Of a DNA stretch of 64,000 bases, positions 1 to 11,400 are shown piece by piece (the first letter of the stretch is position 1; every line of letters begins with the position of its first letter). The notes beneath the pieces are model-generated. The model saw nothing but the letters and a program-made list of their open reading frames with translations, had not been told where the DNA came from and searched no databases. This stretch comes from Amoeboaphelidium protococcarum. Lineage: Eukaryota; Aphelidiomycota; Aphelidea. The DNA lies in assembly GCA_023515745.1 (NCBI GenBank), contig JALECJ010000257.1:1552687-1616686 (forward strand), given 5' to 3'. Both the position numbers and the translations under genes were made by a program.

Positions 1-1298
1 TTTTTGAGAGATAAAATGATGATATCAACACATAATGTCAGAAAGTATAACGCTCCAGTAATTATAGCAAGTAAATGTGAATCCTTCTAATCCATTCCAA
101 CCCATTTCAATAGAGTAGGAAGAGCAAAAACAAGGTAACCGAAAGCAAAGTTCAAACTAATAAACCACACAGCAAACGACATATCCACTTACTGAACCGT
201 AAAGTTCACCCAGTAATTCTTGAGCTCAAACTTTTGGCGAACCTCAACATCCAACAGTCTTTTGATGATACGCCAGGATTAGAGCAATAGCGAAATACTA
301 AGCAATGCAATGACAATAATGTACACACCCATCGGAATGTACCATCTCCCGTCGATAATAATGTAAAAATTAGACGAATGATGCAAACGTTCGAGCAGAT
401 TATTCATACTGCGCAAATACATGTCCACAAGATTAAGGACTTGGCGCTGCGAGTACACACCATAAGAATATCCGTCGGCTGTACTACCAATTAAAGTGGC
501 TCCTTCAGCTCTTCGCTAATTCATCACCGCATTAACATTACCTATACCACACTTGAACTACAGCTTCATAAAACTAAACATCTTCAAAATATTACCAACG
601 TACAGCTTCGTATCGTGGTTGGGAATGGAATTAACCATCTAATCATTCAAATTTAATCTCACTGGCATGTACAGATGAGATAGCGAAAGTGTGAGCAGAG
701 TACTCATAATGTCCATATTAGGTAGTAAACCATTCGCACCTACATGATCTATATCCAGCATGTTGTATTCCAAAGAATCGCTAAACTCCAGAGCCAGGTA
801 GGAACCAACGGAATTTGATCGCTGTAGAATTTACTCAATCTATGAACTGTCATCATTAACAAGTTAAGGTTGATAAAATATGAGAACAAGATTCTTCTGC
901 ATAAACGTGGCATCTTGAAAAGCTTCTATAAGAGCCAAGGCTACGGAAACACCAAAAGCATTTTCCTGAATCGATGCACTGATGACAATTGACTCTGAAC
1001 CGTCACTCCGCTTGGCAGGGATTCTCATACTCAAAACTTTATCATCAGCGCTGTGGAAACATTCATAATCTTCATGCCTCTCACCGATGGCTTTCAGGTA
1101 CCGAGTTCTATTGTAGGAATCCTTAGATCGCAAATGGTCATAGTGCTCCACAAACTTACTAAGCACTTCATCACGGTCAGTTTAAAGTGCCACATTGCCA
1201 ACCAGAAGAGCATTCTCATCAATGTAAATTCCCTTCTTGAACAGCGGTAGCATAAATATGCCAACGACTCCCAACAAATATGATAATTATGGCAACAT
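1..1298 (-). CDS. GAA1: GPI transamidase subunit GAA1/GPAA1, 3' end beyond window
   Basis: Membrane subunit of the ER GPI-transamidase, which attaches GPI anchors to proteins; GAA1 has an M28-peptidase-like luminal domain. The frame opens at ATG 1298-1296 and runs without TGA to the window edge (about 432 codons seen; family members are about 600 aa). Visible: an N-terminal hydrophobic segment (residues ~5-20), then YIDENALL, matching the SENA region after the first membrane helix of GPAA1, then a conserved block around SDGSESIVIS, and luminal regions near RWYIPMGVYI leading into further membrane helices. Several in-frame TAA/TAG codons are read as Gln. The downstream neighbour on the other strand is the nuclease-kinase array, starting 222 bp away. 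Family assignment rests on motif order and topology read by eye. Confidence 0.8.
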
Positions 1299-1520
1299 TT
1301 TAATTTTATAGATTTACGCTTCCTTGATTTACTACACTATTTCTAATTAAAAGGTTTGTTTCAAGATAAAAGAGGAAGAAATGGAAGAGAGAGAAAATCT
1401 TCCATTTTGTATCGCATTATAACAAAGTATTACAACCAAGATAGATCCACACGCGCGTCACTAACTCTCTTTTTGATCATATTGCGTGGTGTAAAAACTA
1501 TAGTAAAACCGTAACATAAT

Positions 1521-2933
1521 ATGCCGAACGCAATAATCAAGTCTGTGAACGAATTATTCAGCTTTTAATTACCATAAATGTTAGTCGGAGAGGATCCATG
1601 TAGAACGATCCCGTTTAATAGTCCCGACTCTCGCGAGATTGAATTTAATGTTTCTAGGTGGGATGATTTCAATGCGTGGATTCAGACACTGATTGCTGAT
1701 ATCAAATAGCAATGCGATGAACAATCTATAGACTATAACTATCCATTTGCGGGCGGTCTGTTTGATGAGGTTGAGGCAGAGAATTAATTGCAATTGAGTC
1801 TGGCCATCATTGAAGAGGCGCTTATCTTTTTATTTGGAAGCATAGGATTTGCGTGTAAAATTAACCATGCACAACCATAACGCGTTGCTCTAGATCCAGA
1901 TTTGGTGTTTTCATGTAAGTCTTCATAGTCTGCGAAATCAGATCCAAGAGTTGTAATTGAAGTGAAACCATTCTGGCTGTAGGCGTTTATGGAATGTGAC
2001 GATTTGTATTCCAGTCTTACGCGTTACAAAGAAGGATCAGATTCAGCGTCTGATCGTGGAGTGTTTTTTGGATTCCAGTAGCTGTACGGATATATGTCTG
2101 TTAACAATCTGCGCTATGGCATATTGACTACTTATGAGAAGACTTGGTTCGTCAGAAGAGTATCTAGAAGTTTAGATGAACCGCCGAAAGTTGAAATCAG
2201 TAAGACTGTATTTAGATCTTAGACGGAATCATTCACATTACTGGGCGCATTAGCTGGATTCTATTATCACGGAATTAAAGGTGATGATGTATTTTACGCG
2301 TCTCCTTTTAGATCTCCCATCCGACAGGAGTCAGTATTGTAAAATAGTCTCACAAAGACCAGAGGATACGATTTTCCGCATTTAAAATCATCTGAATTGG
2401 ACTTTGGACGTGTCTTTGGTGGAGGAGCGTCTGCTTCTGTTTTATTTGTGGGTGAACGTTATCTTCCCTCCAAGATTGTGTGCAAGATTGTTGATGGCAG
2501 TAAAGTGCGCAGAGGTTACGACTTGAACGAACTGCCATTCAATTATCTAAGAGAGGAGGCTAATATCTTGGAGAAACTGCAAGTCCTGCAAGGTAATGGC
2601 ATAACTAAAGTTGTAGGAACGTTCTGTATTATGGGATTTATTTACGGAATACTGATGGAGTATCATGGTGTCAAACTGAATACAACTGATCAAGGCGCTC
2701 TATGCCACAAAGAGCGTATATTGTAATGCTTGCATGATGTAAGAGATAAAATGCATGAACTTGGTGTTGCGCACTGCGATATAAGAAGGTCAAATATATG
2801 TTGGGATTCTGACTCAAGTATTGTGACGCTAGTCGACTTTTCTCATGCTCGTCTAAAAGCGGACGTGAGCGAAGATTACTGGCTGGAACTTGTGGGGGAA
2901 GACAAGCGTGCGATTGAAGAGCTGTTTGGCTGA
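1521..2933 (+). CDS. Crinkler-like PD-(D/E)XK nuclease-protein kinase fusion, copy A
   Basis: Predicted 470-aa protein, intact when TAA/TAG are read as Gln. Residues ~120-240 look like a restriction-endonuclease-fold domain: DPDLVF, then VIEVKPFW (D...ExK core), then LQAF and a GYM..NNLRYGILTTYEKTWF block. Residues ~290-470 form a small kinase domain: Gly-rich loop FGGGASASV, beta-3 Lys in IVCKI, hinge ILMEYHG, catalytic HCDIRRSN (HxDxxxxN) and metal-binding VDFSHA (DFS in place of DFG), ending soon after, as in compact Bud32/LPS-kinase-like folds. Nuclease-kinase fusions are known among Crinkler/RHS-type effectors of oomycetes and early fungi; I see no signal peptide and no clear LFLAK-type header. 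Two paralogues follow in tandem with shared flanks. Role as secreted effector, genome-conflict protein or other is inference. Confidence 0.72.
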
Positions 2934-3370
2934 GTTAACATCCATCACACTTTATGTTTTTTGCGTTCCATTACTATGACTTACAAAAATAAAATTGAAT
3001 TTGCATTGTGATAGCTAAGCTCAACAAAGCGATTTTTTATTCTCTCTCATACTGATAAATGTTTCAGGGTGTCTATTAGATATCGGTCTCTCCTCTTTCT
3101 GTCTTAAGCCTCCGCAGTGTTGTTGATAGAACGTTCTGCATGTTGGAACAAGCTCTTCATCAATATACTTTACCTCAAATCAAAAGCGAGAGGTAGATGA
3201 TTCGTATAAATAAACAAAAAGTAGGCTGTGCCTAAGATAGAAATGTAATATATAATGAGCAACCTTCTACAGGCTCACAGACTTGCCTGTTATGCCTATT
3301 ATAAGTGTTAACCCAAACCGTTTGGGCGTTTTTGTGATTCAACGCTTTGTCTGGGCGCTGAGTCGATTTG
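2931..3370 (+). repeat. 3' flank of tandem unit A, homologous to 5981-6480 and 8085-8230
   Basis: The stretch after the copy-A stop is recognisably shared with that after copies B and C: the same TGAGTTA start, a CATCACACTTTATGTTT segment, a CTCTCTCATACTGATAAA segment, and (A and B only) AACAAAAAGTAGGCTGTG and a GCGCTGAATCGATT-like end. The duplicated unit therefore includes gene plus 3' DNA. Boundaries are by eye. Confidence 0.75.
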
Positions 3371-4444
3371 CTAATGTACCTACTGTAAATAGATACCTTA
3401 TTTTGTGTAGCGAGCTGCTCTGCCAGTTTATCGCCCGGCAATACTTGGTCGTTTATCGTCGGAAAGAGACGCGTCGAGAGCTTGGCAGCAAGACCTTGGA
3501 GGAAGTTGAACCCACCCGCTCTAGTATTGACCATCCTCAACCGATCAGTCTAGGTACTGTTGCCACGAAGCTCCTCATTATGCTTCGTATCGGCGTATAT
3601 ACTATTGTAGAGACTTTGGTTCAAATTTATTTTTTCCTTCATACCAAATATTATTCCTTGGACCCCACCGTGATATCATGATGCATATACTACCGTTCTT
3701 CTTTCTTTTCCCGTTAGTAAACAAGCAGTCCAGTTGAATTGCTCAGATGTTAAGCTTTCTAAGTGTTTGAGACTTTGCGGGGCGTTGTATTACTTACCGT
3801 GAAAGCTGATATTGTTTCGTGTTGACCAGATTGCCTGGAGGCATAACGCATAAAATTTCATCCCGATTTGACAATGGCCTCTGCCAGGTTTCGAATAGAG
3901 TGCTGACGAGATGGAGGCGACCATAAAAGTGTGTCTGTAACCTAATATTGCGTTATATATACGCGAAATGGCCTCCCATGCGGGGAATGATACTTCACAT
4001 TGAAAGCAGAGATGGTGAACTGTTTCAGGGCACTCTAACCATTAGCACAACTATTCTTCCTCGGGAAAATGCTTTTATATACTATCAATTCCAATCCTGT
4101 TGTGGATAATACTTCAGAAGTCCTATTTGAATTTCAGATTCACTGGTAGTGACCATATCATTTTGAAAACTCGCTTCTAATCCGGATTGATAACAATTCC
4201 ATCCTCTGAGATTAACAAGTGCTTCTCTATCACCAGTTGCTTGAATAGGCTGCCTCCAAAGTGCTTCTATCCTAAAATGAACGTGTCCTTATTGAAATAG
4301 CTGAGACTAAGCTCTCATTGCCAGGAATTCCGTTAAAGCATGTCGACGTGAGCGTTTGGGGATAGATATCATTACACGTCTCACGTGACTGTTGATAAGC
4401 TTGGGTTCCTCTAGCGGCAGTAATACACGAGACGATGGCATTGT
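3371..4444. other. Spacer between tandem units A and B, no assignable gene
   Basis: About 1 kb unique to the A-B interval. Open frames on both strands (for example + up to the TGA at 3679-3681, and - 3232-3540) are of a length expected by chance when only one codon terminates, and I recognise no domain. The 5' flank of copy B (about 4445-4587) again resembles that of copy A (about 1365-1520), sharing ACGCGCGTCACT. Confidence 0.5.
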
Positions 4445-4587
4445 TTCGAGAGATAAAGAAGAAGGATGAGAGAGAAAAATATTCTCCATTCAATTCCACA
4501 TCACAACCAAGACAGATCCACACGCGCGTCACTTACTCTCCTATTGATGATATTGTGTAAAAACCGTGGTAAAACCCGTAAAGTAAT

Positions 4588-5983
4588 ATGCCAAACGCGA
4601 TAATTAAGTATGTGGACGAACTATTCAGCTTCATATTACCAGAAATGTTAGTCGGAGAGGATCCATGTAGAACGATTCCGTTTAATAGTCCCGACTCTCG
4701 CGAGATTGAATTTGATGTGTCTAGGTGGGATAATTTCAATGCGTGGATTTAGACATTGATTGCTGATGTTAAATTACAATGCGATGAACAATCTATAGAG
4801 TATTTCTATGCATTATCGGGTGGGCTGTTTAATAAGGTAAATTCAGAAAACAAATTGCAGTTGAGACTTTTCGGTATTGAATTGGCTCTTATCGTTCTAT
4901 TTGAGAGCATGGAATATGCTTGCAATATTGACTCAGCTTCACCTTCGGAAGATGCTCTAGATCCAGACTTGGTATTCTCGTATAAATCTTTACAGTCTAC
5001 GTAACGCAATACTAGAATCGTGACTAAGGTGAAGTCATTCTGGCTGTAGGCGTTTATGGAATGTGACGATGTGTATTCCAGTCTTACGCGTTACAACGAA
5101 GGATCGTGGAGTGTTTTTTGGATTTCAGTAGCTATATGGATATATGTCTGTTAACAATCTGCGCTACGGCATATTGACTACCTATGAGAAGACTTGGTTT
5201 ATCAAAAGACTATCTAGAAGTTTGGATGAACCGCCGAAAGTTGAAATCAGTTAGACAATATTAAGATCTTAGACGGAACCATTCACATTACTGGGCGCAT
5301 TAGCTGGATTCTATTATCACGGAATTAAAGGTGATGATGTATTTTACGCGTCTCCTTCCAGATCACCCTGCAGAACGGTGTCAGTGATGCTAGAAAGTTT
5401 TGAAAAGACTAAAGGATACGATTTTCCGCATTTAAAATCATCTGAATTGGACTTTGGACGTGTCTTTGGTGGAGGAGCGTCTGCATCTGTTTTATTTGTG
5501 GGTGAACATTATCTTCCTTCCAAGACTGTGTGTAAGATTGTTGATGGCAGTAAAGTGCGTAGGGGTTACGACTTGAACGAACTGCCATTCAATTATCTAC
5601 GAGAGGAGGCTAATATCTTGGAGTAACTGCAAGTCCTGCAAGGTAATGGCATAACTAAAGTTGTAGGTACGTTCTGTATTATGGGATTTATTTACGGAAT
5701 ACTGATGGAATATCATGGGGTCAAACTGAATACAACTGATCAAGGCGTTCTATGCCACAAAGAGCGTATATTGTAATGCTTGCATGATGTAAGAGATAAA
5801 ATGCATGAACTTGGTGTTGCGCACTGCGATATAAGAAGGTCAAATATATGTTGGGATTCTGACTCAAGTATTGTGACGCTAATCGACTTTTCTCATGCAC
5901 GTCTATAAGCGGACGTTACCGAAGATTGCTGGCTGGAACTTGTGCGGGAAGATGCTCGTGCAATTGAAGAGCTGTTTGGCTGA
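4588..5983 (+). pseudogene. Crinkler-like nuclease-kinase, copy B, frameshifted
   Basis: Paralogue of the 1521-2933 gene. The ATG and N-terminal region are retained in frame 1. Around 5100-5110 the copy lacks 17 nt present in copy A, between two GATC tetramers, so the nuclease-domain frame shifts and reaches TGA at 5185-5187. The remaining nuclease and kinase sequence continues in another frame to a TGA at 5981-5983, keeping HCDIRRSN and DFSHA. The nuclease ExK Glu region is also altered: TKVK replaces IEVK. Nucleotide identity to A and C stays high, so the break looks recent. A short N-terminal product could still be made. I do not see GT-AG sites that would splice around the break. Confidence 0.75.
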
Positions 5984-6671
5984 GTTATCATTTTGCGATA
6001 GTTGTATCACACTTTATGTTTATTTGCGTTCCATTAGTATGACTCATTTTAACATAATAGAATTTGCATTGTAATAGCTATGCTTATCATTGCGCCCTCT
6101 TTTTCTCATTCCCTCTCATACTGATAAATGTTTTTAGGGTGTCTATTTGGAAAGAAATCGATCTCTCCTCTTTCTGTTTTAAGCTTCCGGAGTGATGTTG
6201 TTACAACGTAGTCAAACATTGCGCCACGGGAATAATCACAGCATGTTGGAACAAACTCTTCATCAATATGATGGTTCCATATACTGTACTTCAACTAAAA
6301 AGCGAGAGATGGATGATACGTATATATTAACAAAAAGTAGGCTGTGACTGATTATAGAAAAGTGACATAAAATGGGTAACTTCTTACAGGCTGACAGGCT
6401 CGCCTTCACGAAAGTGTTAACCCAAGCCGTTTCAGCATTTTTTTTGATTAACCACTTTTGTCTGAGCGCTGAATCGATTCGATACTGTGAAAAGACATGC
6501 GATGGAAATTAAGATAGCGCAAGGTGGGCGCAGAGGAAACATCATCACGAATGCAAAAATGTTATCGCCAATCATTCAAAACTTGACCGCAAGCGCGTGC
6601 GTAGTTGATTCATACTCACAGAGTATACGGCCGCTTTCTTATCTATACTGTAAATAAAATCGTAAATTAAA
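5981..6671. other. Duplicated 3' flank of unit B plus 5' region of copy C, no gene seen
   Basis: Positions 5981-6480 are homologous to the copy-A 3' flank. The following ~190 bp lead to the copy C start and share only short pieces with the other 5' flanks. The ORF on the minus strand at 6106-6294 lies in the duplicated flank and has no recognisable domain. Confidence 0.5.
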
Positions 6672-8087
6672 ATGTTGAACGCAATAATAATCAAATCTGT
6701 GGACGAACTATTCAGATTTCAATTGCCATAGATTTTAGTCGGAGAGGATCCATCCAAGACCATACCTTAAAGAGCCTCTAATTCACGTGAGGATGAATTT
6801 GATTTGTCTAGCCGGGATAATTTTGACGAGTGGATTTAGACGCTGATTGCTGATATTAAAGAAAAATGCATTGAATAATCTATAGATTATACTTATCTAT
6901 TCTCGGGTGGGCTGTTTAATAAGGTTAATTCAGAAAACAAATTGCAATCGAAACTGTCCAAAATTGAAGAGGCGCTTAACGTTTTATTTGGAAGCATGGG
7001 ATTTCAGTGTGAAATTGAGCCTGCGCAACCATAACGCGTTGCTCTAGATCCAGATTTGGTATTTTCATATAAGCCTTTATAGTCTGCAAAATTTGATCCA
7101 AGAGTTGTAGTTGAAGTGAAGTCATTTTGGCTGTAGGCGTTTATGGAATGTGATGATTTGTATTCCAGTCTTACGCGCTGCTATATAGGAAAGGGTTCAC
7201 CGTCTGATCGTGGAGTGTTTTTTGGATTTCAGTAGCTGTATGGATACATGTCTGTTAACAATTTGCGCTTTGGTATATTGACTACTTATGAGAAGACTTG
7301 GTTCGTCAGAAGAGTATCTGGAAGTTTAGATGAAGTACCAAAAGTTGAAATCAGTTAGACGGTGTATAGATCTTAGACGGAATCATTCACATTACTGGGC
7401 GCATTAGCTGGATTCTATTATCACGGAATTAAAGGTGATGATGTATTTTACGCGCCTCCCTTTACATCACCTTCAAGAACGGTGTCAGTGATGCTAGAAA
7501 GTTTCACAAAGACCGCTGGATACGATTTTCCGCATTTAAAATCATCTGAATTAGAATTTGGACGTGTCTTTGGTGGCGGAGAGTCTGCATCTGTTTTATT
7601 TGTGGGTGAACGTTATCTTCCCTCCAAGATTGTGTGCAAGATTGTTAATGGCGGTAAAGTGCGCAGGGGCTACGACTTGGACGAACTGCCATTCAATTAT
7701 CTCAAAGATGAAGCTATTATCTTGGAGAAACTGGAAGATCTGCAAGGTAATGGCATTACTAAAGTTGTAGGGACGTTCTGTATGATGGGATTTATTTACG
7801 GAATACTGATGGAATATCATGGTGTCAAACTGAATATAACTGATTAAGGCGTTCTATGCCACAAAGAGAGTATATTGTAGCGTTTGCGAGATGTAAGAGA
7901 CAAGATGCATACTCTTGGTGTTGCGCACTGCGATATCAGAAGGTCAAATATATGTTGGGATTCAGACACCTGTATTGTGACGCTAGTCGACTTTTCTCAT
8001 GCTCGTCTAAAAGCGGACGTTACCGAAGATTGCTGGCTGGAACTTGTGCGGGAAGATGCTCGTGCAATTGAAGAGTTGTTTGGCTGA
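6672..8087 (+). CDS. Crinkler-like PD-(D/E)XK nuclease-protein kinase fusion, copy C
   Basis: Intact 471-aa paralogue of copy A. Both cores are conserved: DPDLVF and VEVKSFW in the nuclease region, then FGGGESASV, HCDIRRSN and VDFSHA in the kinase. Differences cluster in the N-terminal 130 residues (one extra codon near the start, several charge changes), while the NNLRFGILTTYEKTWF block and kinase lobe are nearly identical to A. In-frame TAA/TAG codons occur throughout, so the gene is adapted to the host code rather than freshly acquired from a standard-code donor. It ends 396 bp before FAB1. Its 3' flank (8085-8230) keeps only the first part of the repeated flank. Function as effector or conflict protein is inferred from family architecture. 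Confidence 0.72.
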
Positions 8088-8483
8088 GTTAACATCCATC
8101 ACACTTTATGTTTTTTGCGTTCCATTACTATGACACTCGTATTAATAAAATTGAATTTGCATTGTAATAGCTAAGCTTAACATTATTTTCTTTTTCTCTC
8201 ATACTGATAAAAGTTTCAGGGTGTCTATTTAGAATGCAATCGTTTTCTGGGTCGCCCGTGCTCATCCCTATCAGTAGTTTCGCATCGTTTCAATCTGCAG
8301 AGAGTCTCTTGCCTTTCTCGATTTCTCGCTTCTCGCTTCTCTCTTTCACTCTTTCTGCTTCTGGTCCTCGTTTGTTTCGCCTCAAAAGTGTCGGTTTATT
8401 CACTGCTATAATCAATCAGTGTATAGTCGTCTCTGTAAAATATTTTAATCTGTGGTATTATACTTGTCTAGATTCAGAGTTGG
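8088..8483. other. Spacer between nuclease-kinase array and FAB1
   Basis: The first ~145 bp are the truncated repeat flank of the tandem array; the rest is AT-rich, probably the FAB1 upstream region. An ORF at 8234-8506 (+) is Ser/Phe-rich, overlaps the FAB1 start in another frame and has no recognisable domain. Confidence 0.45.
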
Positions 8484-11400
8484 ATGGAGAATTATTATTC
8501 GTTTGACGAGTTTAGAGAGGATGATACTCAGTCTGTGTAAAGCAGTAATGCTGGTGCTGCAAAATCTGTCATGACTTCTATATTCAAAGCTATCAAGAAC
8601 TTGTCATCTCTCTCAGTTTAGAATTCCCAGTTAGAGTCTAATAATGAACATAAATATGCTAATGCAGACATCGTGGAGTAGAATTCTTCAAGTGGTTCTA
8701 ATGTAGGGGAACGTGTTGTTCGCGATTAATAGAAATTACCTGAAGCCGCTGCAAAGCATTTTAATCAATAAGCACCAAATGTGAATCAAGTGTCTGGGAA
8801 TAGACTTGTCAGACCAAAGAAAGCGATTAAGAATATTATTGGTAAGAGACTTTCTGGAGGGGTTGGATAGAATAATAATGATGGTGTGTACGATAATGAT
8901 TAAAAGTAATTTTGGATTGATGACAGTTATGTGAATGATTGTTATAGTTGTCATTTGCCGTTCAATTTACTGAGGCGGAAGCATCATTGCAGAGTGTGTG
9001 GGCAAGTATTCTGCGGCAATTGTCTTACAACGACAGAGTATCAGGATTAGATGACCAAGATTTGTCTTTATGATCTGGGGATGATGGAGAGAAGTATGTA
9101 AAAGAGATTGGATATGGAGTAGTCTTAATCTAGTCTCACCAGAACTCTTCGATCTGGATCCTTTATTAATGAGAGGTTTACCCTAGATTATACACCTCAA
9201 GTTGAAAAGGCTGAGGATTCTACAACTTCTATTCATTCTATTAAGCGAATTATAAATACCACCACTTAGAGTATCATGAACTTCAATTTCTGGTAGCCGC
9301 CCATTGAGGTGGGTGAGTAGTCTGCAGATTAAAGTCATTTGCCATTTAGGCCGGATGTCGATGATGCTTTAGACTCTTCACCAGTTGCAGCGGATATTTA
9401 GACTGAAGATTTTGGTGATTTGATGATCAATCGCAGCGGGACTCTGTCTAGTAATACGCTCAAGTTCTCTGCCACTGCACTGAGAGATTAGCTTTATTAA
9501 ATGAACTTTTAAGCTATTGATTAGAGTAGCCGTGACCATTCTCATCAGCTTGAGGGAAGTTCTCCAGTATAGAATGGGTTAGATATAAATGGTTTATAAT
9601 CTGATTATTAGTCTGACTAACAGTAGTTTTAAAGTTAGCATACAAAGTAGAGTTCCGTCTCTAATAAGTCAGTGATGAAACATAAACGGAGTTAGACTTT
9701 TAATGCACAAAATTTGGTGGATATCGATGCCTTGTCTAAAGATCACTTGAGGAAGCTGCTTGCGTAAATTATGTCTTAGTAGCGAGTAGGTGATGAGTCT
9801 TGGATCAGTGTTCTATTTGATTTGTGTCTGCAGATCTGTCACGATGCTGTTCTGAATGTTAAGGGCAATTCAGATGATATAGATGTGACTCAGTATGTTT
9901 AGATTAAGCGGATACTTGGATCCAGTCCTAGCCAGAGCCAAGTTTTGTACGGTGTGGTATTTAATCATAATGTGATGCACAAGCGGATGTAAAAGATTCT
10001 GTCTGACCCCAAGATTATGTTGATCAGCTTTCCCATTGCTTATCAGAGAAATGATAAATAGTTTTAGCCTCTTGAGCCAGTGATAGCGTAAGAGAAGGAA
10101 TAGCTGCGTAATATGGTCAACATGATTATGCTGAAAAAGCCTGATATTGTCCTTTGCCAGAGGTCTGTTAGTAGAGTTGCACTGGAGTACTTCGTTGCCT
10201 ACGGTAATGTAAGTGTGGCGTGTGATGTTAAACGTAGTGTTATTGAACGTGTGAGTAGAGCTACGGGTGCTGAAATTATAGAATCTCTAGACCGTCTTAA
10301 TGTCAAGACTAATACCAAGCTGGGACAGTGTGGCCACTTTTATATCAAAACTTTTCGGTACACGTCTCCATAGAGCGGTAAAGTGTATAGCAAAACTTGC
10401 ATGTTCTTTGATCAGATCCCCGTCAAGAATAGCTGTACAATACTCTTAAGAGGAACGTAAAAGTCCGCACTGACCAAAGTCAAGGCTGTGGCCAAGTTTT
10501 TTGTATATTGTATGTATAGCGTCAAGTAGGAGTCTTATCTATTGCGAGATTGTTTCTCTAGGCGCAATTAAGAGGCTGAATAAGAGATTGCTTATAAGGA
10601 TGAAGCTGTAGCCAGACCATCTCATGATACGGAGCTTGAAGTCGGAGATGTTTAAAAGTTGCTTCTGCCGTTTAAAGACATCATCTTATGTCCATCTGCA
10701 ACAGTCATCATTGGATGTCCTTACCTTTTACAACGACTGGCTGATTACGAGGAGATATTGTTGAGCTCCATTGACAATGAGGATAGTGACCCATAAGGTG
10801 TTTATTTCTAGTAGCTGACTTAACTTAAATAGATCGTGGCTCTAGCGGTGTTAAGTCTATCCTCTGGTGATAGTGATGAGTATAAAGTTCCCAAGGGTGC
10901 TCCAATTGTCTTGAAAGATGGAATTAACTACCTGACCGAGAATAGTCATGTTGTGTTGAGTCCTCTCACTTCTTAAAATTTGGCCATCCTCTATTGCATT
11001 GTTAATACTAATACCTCTCTACCTTGTCAGTAGCCTGGTATCAATTTTATTGATTTTTATAGAGAGTCTGATATGAGTTTGGGTCAGTACTTGGAAGAGT
11101 TGTGTTTTGATCAGAATTACGTATGTCCGAATGAGTAATGTCAGCAGTCTATGCTCCTCCATTACCGGAGTTATGTTCATCGTGATGCCAAGATAAATGT
11201 GATCGTTGAAAAGTTTTAGTGTCCAATTTCAGGTATGGAAAATTCGATCCTGATGTGGAGCTATTGCAGAATATGTCAGATTGTGACTCCTTGCGTGCCT
11301 TTGTCTGATGATTCATGGAATTTCTCATTTGGTCGATACCTGGAGTTGAGCTTCTATGATTAAGGTGTTTATATGAGGCCTGACATTTGCGTTCACTCTG

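Noticed and set aside
3232..3681. Overlapping ORFs on both strands in the A-B spacer as genes
   Set aside because: Lengths are near chance with one stop codon, the regions partly belong to the duplicated 3' flank, and no domain or homologous frame persists in unit B.
8234..8506. Ser/Phe-rich ORF before FAB1
   Set aside because: Different frame from FAB1, overlaps its start, and has no signal of selection or domain; likely chance.
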